A stretch of 30,379 nt of DNA. Source: a virus. Numbering within the stretch: the stretch's first letter is position 1; each line of letters starts with the position of its first letter. Shown here one piece after another: positions 28,459-30,379 of the stretch. The notes under the pieces are model-generated. The model searched no databases. It was not told the origin of the DNA and saw only the letters and a program-made list of their open reading frames with translations. Location: positions 1 to 30,379 of IMG/VR virus record IMGVR_UViG_3300045957_000027; one strand, given 5' to 3'. A program made the position numbers and the translations under genes.

Positions 28459-28462
28459 TCTC

Positions 28463-28582
28463 GGGCGGGTCCGCTCTCCACGCCCAGGGCGGGCGCGTAG
28501 TGTCCGCTCGAGGTGAGGGCCCGCCCGAACTTCTGCCGTCGGCCCGACACACGACTTGTCTTGTAACGCTGTCCAGGGCGGG
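28463..28582. repeat. cluster of GGGCGGG boxes in a GC-rich gap
   Basis: The 242-base gap between the HTH gene and the secreted protein gene has GGGCGGG at 28463, 28487 and 28576, and its complement CCCGCCC at 28520. A 10-base direct repeat, CCAGGGCGGG, lies at 28484-28493 and 28573-28582, and GTCCGCTC is repeated at 28469 and 28502. These may be binding sites or remnants; nothing else is seen in the gap. Confidence 0.35.
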
Positions 28583-28700
28583 TCACTAGTGGGGTCCTGT
28601 CGCTCGGGCCCGGTCGGGCCGGCGGCGGTTTGTGAACCGTTGGGTTTCGCCGCGGGCCCCGGGTTTGACTATTCGAGCGGCGACGAAAGGACATGTGAAG

Positions 28701-29111
28701 ATGAGGACTACGTTTGTGGCTTTGGCGGTGGCCGTTGCCTTGGTTGGCGCGGCGGTGGGGGTCATCCCTGCTCCGGTTTCGCCGGTTTCGGGGCCTGAAC
28801 AGGTTGGGGCGTCTCACCTGGTGCAGTGCACCGTCAGCCCTGTTAACACTTACGCGTCGTGGGGGTGTGGTGGGGCCAGTTTGTCGGGGGTCACGGTTCG
28901 TATCCAGGTTCAAGATCGTTTGACCGATGGTTACGCGGTGTATGGGCGGATGTGTTCGAATTCGTGGAGTTCGTCGACGTGTGACTATGTGGGGTGGACT
29001 GGGTCGACGATTCCGAAGAACATGTATTACCAGTGGACGGGTAAGACGTGGTTTTGGATGTGTCGTGGTTCCGGTTACAGCACGTGCGTGAGGTACAACA
29101 TGGCTTGGTGA
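28701..29111 (+). CDS. secreted six-cysteine protein
   Basis: The protein has 136 residues from ATG 28701, after an AAAGGAC site. The frame is open upstream to 28632, but that part is not protein-like. A signal peptide is clear: MRTT then a hydrophobic core (FVALAVAVALVGAAVGVI), with a likely cut near APVSPVSG (about residue 31). The mature part has six cysteines (43, 56, 85, 94, 121, 129), enough for three disulfides, and many Trp, Tyr, Ser and Gly residues. It is probably a small secreted beta-rich protein. A phage gene for a disulfide-rich exported protein is unusual; it might act on the host surface or on competitors. A hairpin terminator follows. No family recognised. Confidence 0.65.
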   Translation: MRTTFVALAVAVALVGAAVGVIPAPVSPVSGPEQVGASHLVQCTVSPVNTYASWGCGGASLSGVTVRIQVQDRLTDGYAVYGRMCSNSWSSSTCDYVGWTGSTIPKNMYYQWTGKTWFWMCRGSGYSTCVRYNMAW

Positions 29112-29176
29112 GGGTCGGTTTGGTTGTGTAGTTCTGGGCTGCGGATCTTGTGTTCCTCCTTTTTCCCCCCGGGGGA

Positions 29177-29198
29177 GGGGCGCGGGGTTCGCGGCCCC
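29177..29198 (+). terminator. candidate intrinsic terminator after the secreted protein gene
   Basis: The sequence GGGGCGCGGGGTTCGCGGCCCC forms a GC-rich hairpin of about eight base pairs with one bulged base, followed by the T-rich stretch TTGGTTTGT. It lies about 65 bases after the stop and just before a new promoter. Confidence 0.5.
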
Positions 29199-29229
29199 TT
29201 GGTTTGTCCCGTCAACGGTGTTTAATCCC

Positions 29230-29259
29230 TTGACGATCGGCTAGTTTCTAGCTTACTGT
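29230..29259 (+). promoter_or_regulatory. leaderless promoter with operator, recombinase operon
   Basis: TTGACG (29230-29235), 18 bases, then TACTGT (29254-29259) and seven bases (CGGGGGT) to ATG 29267. The spacer contains a perfect inverted repeat GCTAG-TTT-CTAGC at 29240-29252. The -35, spacer phasing and GGGGGTATGGCA are shared with the HTH gene promoter at 28216. Confidence 0.6.
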
Positions 29260-29266
29260 CGGGGGT

Positions 29267-29398
29267 ATGGCAGACAACGACACCAGTGACCCGGAACGAG
29301 TGACCGAGCGAGCTGTTTACGTCGCTCTCCTGTTTGCCATGGCCGCGGCCGGTGTCGTGTTGTGGTTGATGACCTGGGCCGAGCGGATCGCGTCATGA
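29267..29398 (+). CDS. 43-residue single-pass membrane protein
   Basis: An acidic N terminus (ADNDTSDPERVTERA) is followed by one membrane helix (about 18-37, VALLFAMAAAGVVLWLMTW) and a short polar end. The ATG is placed seven bases from the -10, so it is probably translated from a leaderless message. Its stop overlaps the next gene by four bases (ATGA). It is the first gene of an operon leading to the recombinase. Function unknown. Confidence 0.55.
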   Translation: MADNDTSDPERVTERAVYVALLFAMAAAGVVLWLMTWAERIAS

Positions 29399-29595
29399 CC
29401 GCCCACCGGTACCGGGTGAGGTCGGCCGGGAACGAACTTTTAGACCATTACCGCCAGACCGAGGGCGCCGCGCTTGCATTGGCCCGCTCCATCGTCGACA
29501 GCGTCCACTCGCCTGTTGCGTGGACTGCGGTCGACCACTGGGCTGACGACAAGTGGCGGTGCATCCACCGACTCACACCAAGGGAGACATCATGA
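29395..29595 (+). CDS. unknown 66-residue protein
   Basis: The ATG overlaps the previous stop, and the stop overlaps the recombinase ATG (both ATGA). The sequence is basic at the start (MTAHRYRVRSAG), helical in the middle (NELLDHYRQTEGAALALARSIVDSV), and ends with a Trp-rich segment (VAWTAVDHWADDKWRCIHRL). It resembles small phage proteins of unknown role. Coupling suggests production together with the recombinase, perhaps as a partner in DNA metabolism. Confidence 0.55.
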   Translation: MTAHRYRVRSAGNELLDHYRQTEGAALALARSIVDSVHSPVAWTAVDHWADDKWRCIHRLTPRETS

Positions 29596-30379
29596 GCGAC
29601 CCACGCAACCTCGACAAGTGGCACGCGTGGCGGAAGGGGGGCCTTGGGGCTTCCGACATCGCGAAGGCCGCCACGGGCCTCTACGGCGGCCCTGTCGCCG
29701 TGGCAGCAGACAAGCTCGGCATTGTCTACGGCGACACGATCAACACAGCCGTAGCCGACCGTGGCCACCGGTGGGAACACCCCATCGCCGATGTGCTTCT
29801 CACCACTCACGGGCTCCACGTCATCGGCGAGCAAGGCTGGTGGGAACACCCCGACCGGCCACACCACCGGGCCACCATCGACGGGTTCCTTCACACCCAA
29901 CCCGAGGCCACCGTGGGCGAGGTCGACGCACTCCTCGAGATCAAGACCCGCGGTCTTTACGCCCGGGCCCCGTGGGATTACTACCGCGCTCAAGTCGCCT
30001 GGCAGATGCATGTCACGGGGATGCAACGGTGTTTGATTGCGGTGGCTGTGATCGACGACACCGACGACAGCATCCGCCGTCTCGAGTTCGAATGGGTCGA
30101 CCGTGACCCGTACGTGATCGACCAGCTCGTCGGTTTGGCGGAGGATTTGTGGGAGGACATCCAAGCGGGTGTGCTGCCGGAACCGACGGACGGGTCGACG
30201 TTGGACATCATCAAGGCCGCCCACGCCAAGGCGGATTCCACTGTCACGGCAGACATCGATGATGTGGAGGACGTGATTGCCGACTACCAGGAGTTAAAGG
30301 CCCGAGCGAAGGCCGCGGATGATGCCCTCAAGCTGGGCGAGGCCCGTATCCGTATCGCCATGGGCGAGGCCACTGAGGC
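29592..30379 (+). CDS. YqaJ/lambda-exonuclease-like recombination nuclease (3' truncated)
   Basis: About 262 residues are visible before the window edge. The N terminus has RKGGLGASDIAKAATG (14-29), the YqaJ start pattern. Catalytic candidates of the PD-(D/E)XK core are Glu62 (WEHP), Asp97 (IDGF), Glu116 and Lys118 (LEIKTRG), and Gln134/Gln138 (YYRAQVAWQM). It would degrade duplex DNA 5' to 3' to make single strands for annealing or recombination, as lambda Exo does. The C-terminal part is a charged helix (DVEDVIADYQELKARAKAADDALKLG), continuing off the edge. A single-strand annealing partner would be expected just beyond. Confidence 0.85.
   Translation, partial: MSDPRNLDKWHAWRKGGLGASDIAKAATGLYGGPVAVAADKLGIVYGDTINTAVADRGHRWEHPIADVLLTTHGLHVIGEQGWWEHPDRPHHRATIDGFLHTQPEATVGEVDALLEIKTRGLYARAPWDYYRAQVAWQMHVTGMQRCLIAVAVIDDTDDSIRRLEFEWVDRDPYVIDQLVGLAEDLWEDIQAGVLPEPTDGSTLDIIKAAHAKADSTVTADIDDVEDVIADYQELKARAKAADDALKLGEARIRIAMGEATE

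Noticed and set aside
28614-28627. Hairpin GGCCC-GGTC-GGGCC as a terminator
   Set aside because: Only five base pairs in very GC-rich DNA and no T-run after it.
1-30379. tRNA, rRNA or integrase genes
   Set aside because: I looked for cloverleaf-like segments and recombinase motifs and saw none; a covariance search was not possible here.

Overview
The window looks like part of the genome of a tailed siphovirus (HK97-type head, long non-contractile tail) that infects a high-GC, probably actinobacterial, host. The evidence is the recognisable late gene order (terminase, portal, ClpP-like protease, HK97-fold capsid, connector, tail tube, frameshifted tail chaperone, tape measure, minor tail protein), the high GC, frequent GTG starts, and promoters placed so close to start codons that the mRNAs would be leaderless. 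No integrase, tRNA or rRNA gene is visible, so lifestyle cannot be decided and the exact host is an inference.

Layout. 1-2043 (+): the end of an unknown gene, then a coupled set of a small C5 cytosine methyltransferase, a degenerate PD-(D/E)XK-like protein and an unknown protein, then a membrane/coiled-coil protein. 2047-25625 and 26985-27449 (-): the late structural run. Read in transcription direction it is TerS, TerL, a small membrane protein, a portal fused to a MuF-like domain, a ClpP-type protease with an acidic tail, major capsid, two related decoration-like proteins, three small zinc-ribbon proteins, a coiled-coil protein, two unknown probable virion proteins, a 911-residue beta-helix/repeat fibre protein, a head-tail adaptor, a 23-residue membrane micropeptide, a neck protein, tail terminator, two homologous tail-tube proteins with an unknown gene between them, the frameshifted tail assembly chaperone, tape measure and a 1423-residue minor tail protein. 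Most neighbours overlap by 1-4 bases (ATGA, GTGA or TGATG), so translation is tightly coupled.

The late run is interrupted by two plus-strand insertions. One is a 60-residue membrane protein (13009-13191) with its own promoter/operator-like inverted repeat. The other is a four-gene coupled cassette (25740-26879) ending in an 18-unit pentapeptide repeat protein. It sits between TerS and TerL and is driven by an excellent promoter (TTGACT-N17-GATAAT) that ends six bases before the ATG.

The right end (27534-30379, +) holds four small membrane proteins (holin candidates), an HTH protein, a secreted six-cysteine protein with a terminator-like hairpin after it, and an operon leading into a YqaJ/lambda-exonuclease-like recombinase cut by the window edge. 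The HTH gene and the recombinase operon share nearly the same promoter-operator design, suggesting one regulator controls both.

The best candidates for something undescribed are the TerS/TerL-gap pentapeptide cassette, the 911-residue repeat fibre with a terminal zinc ribbon together with the zinc-ribbon protein cluster upstream of it, the coupled 23-residue micropeptide in the connector region, and the twin leaderless promoter-operators.
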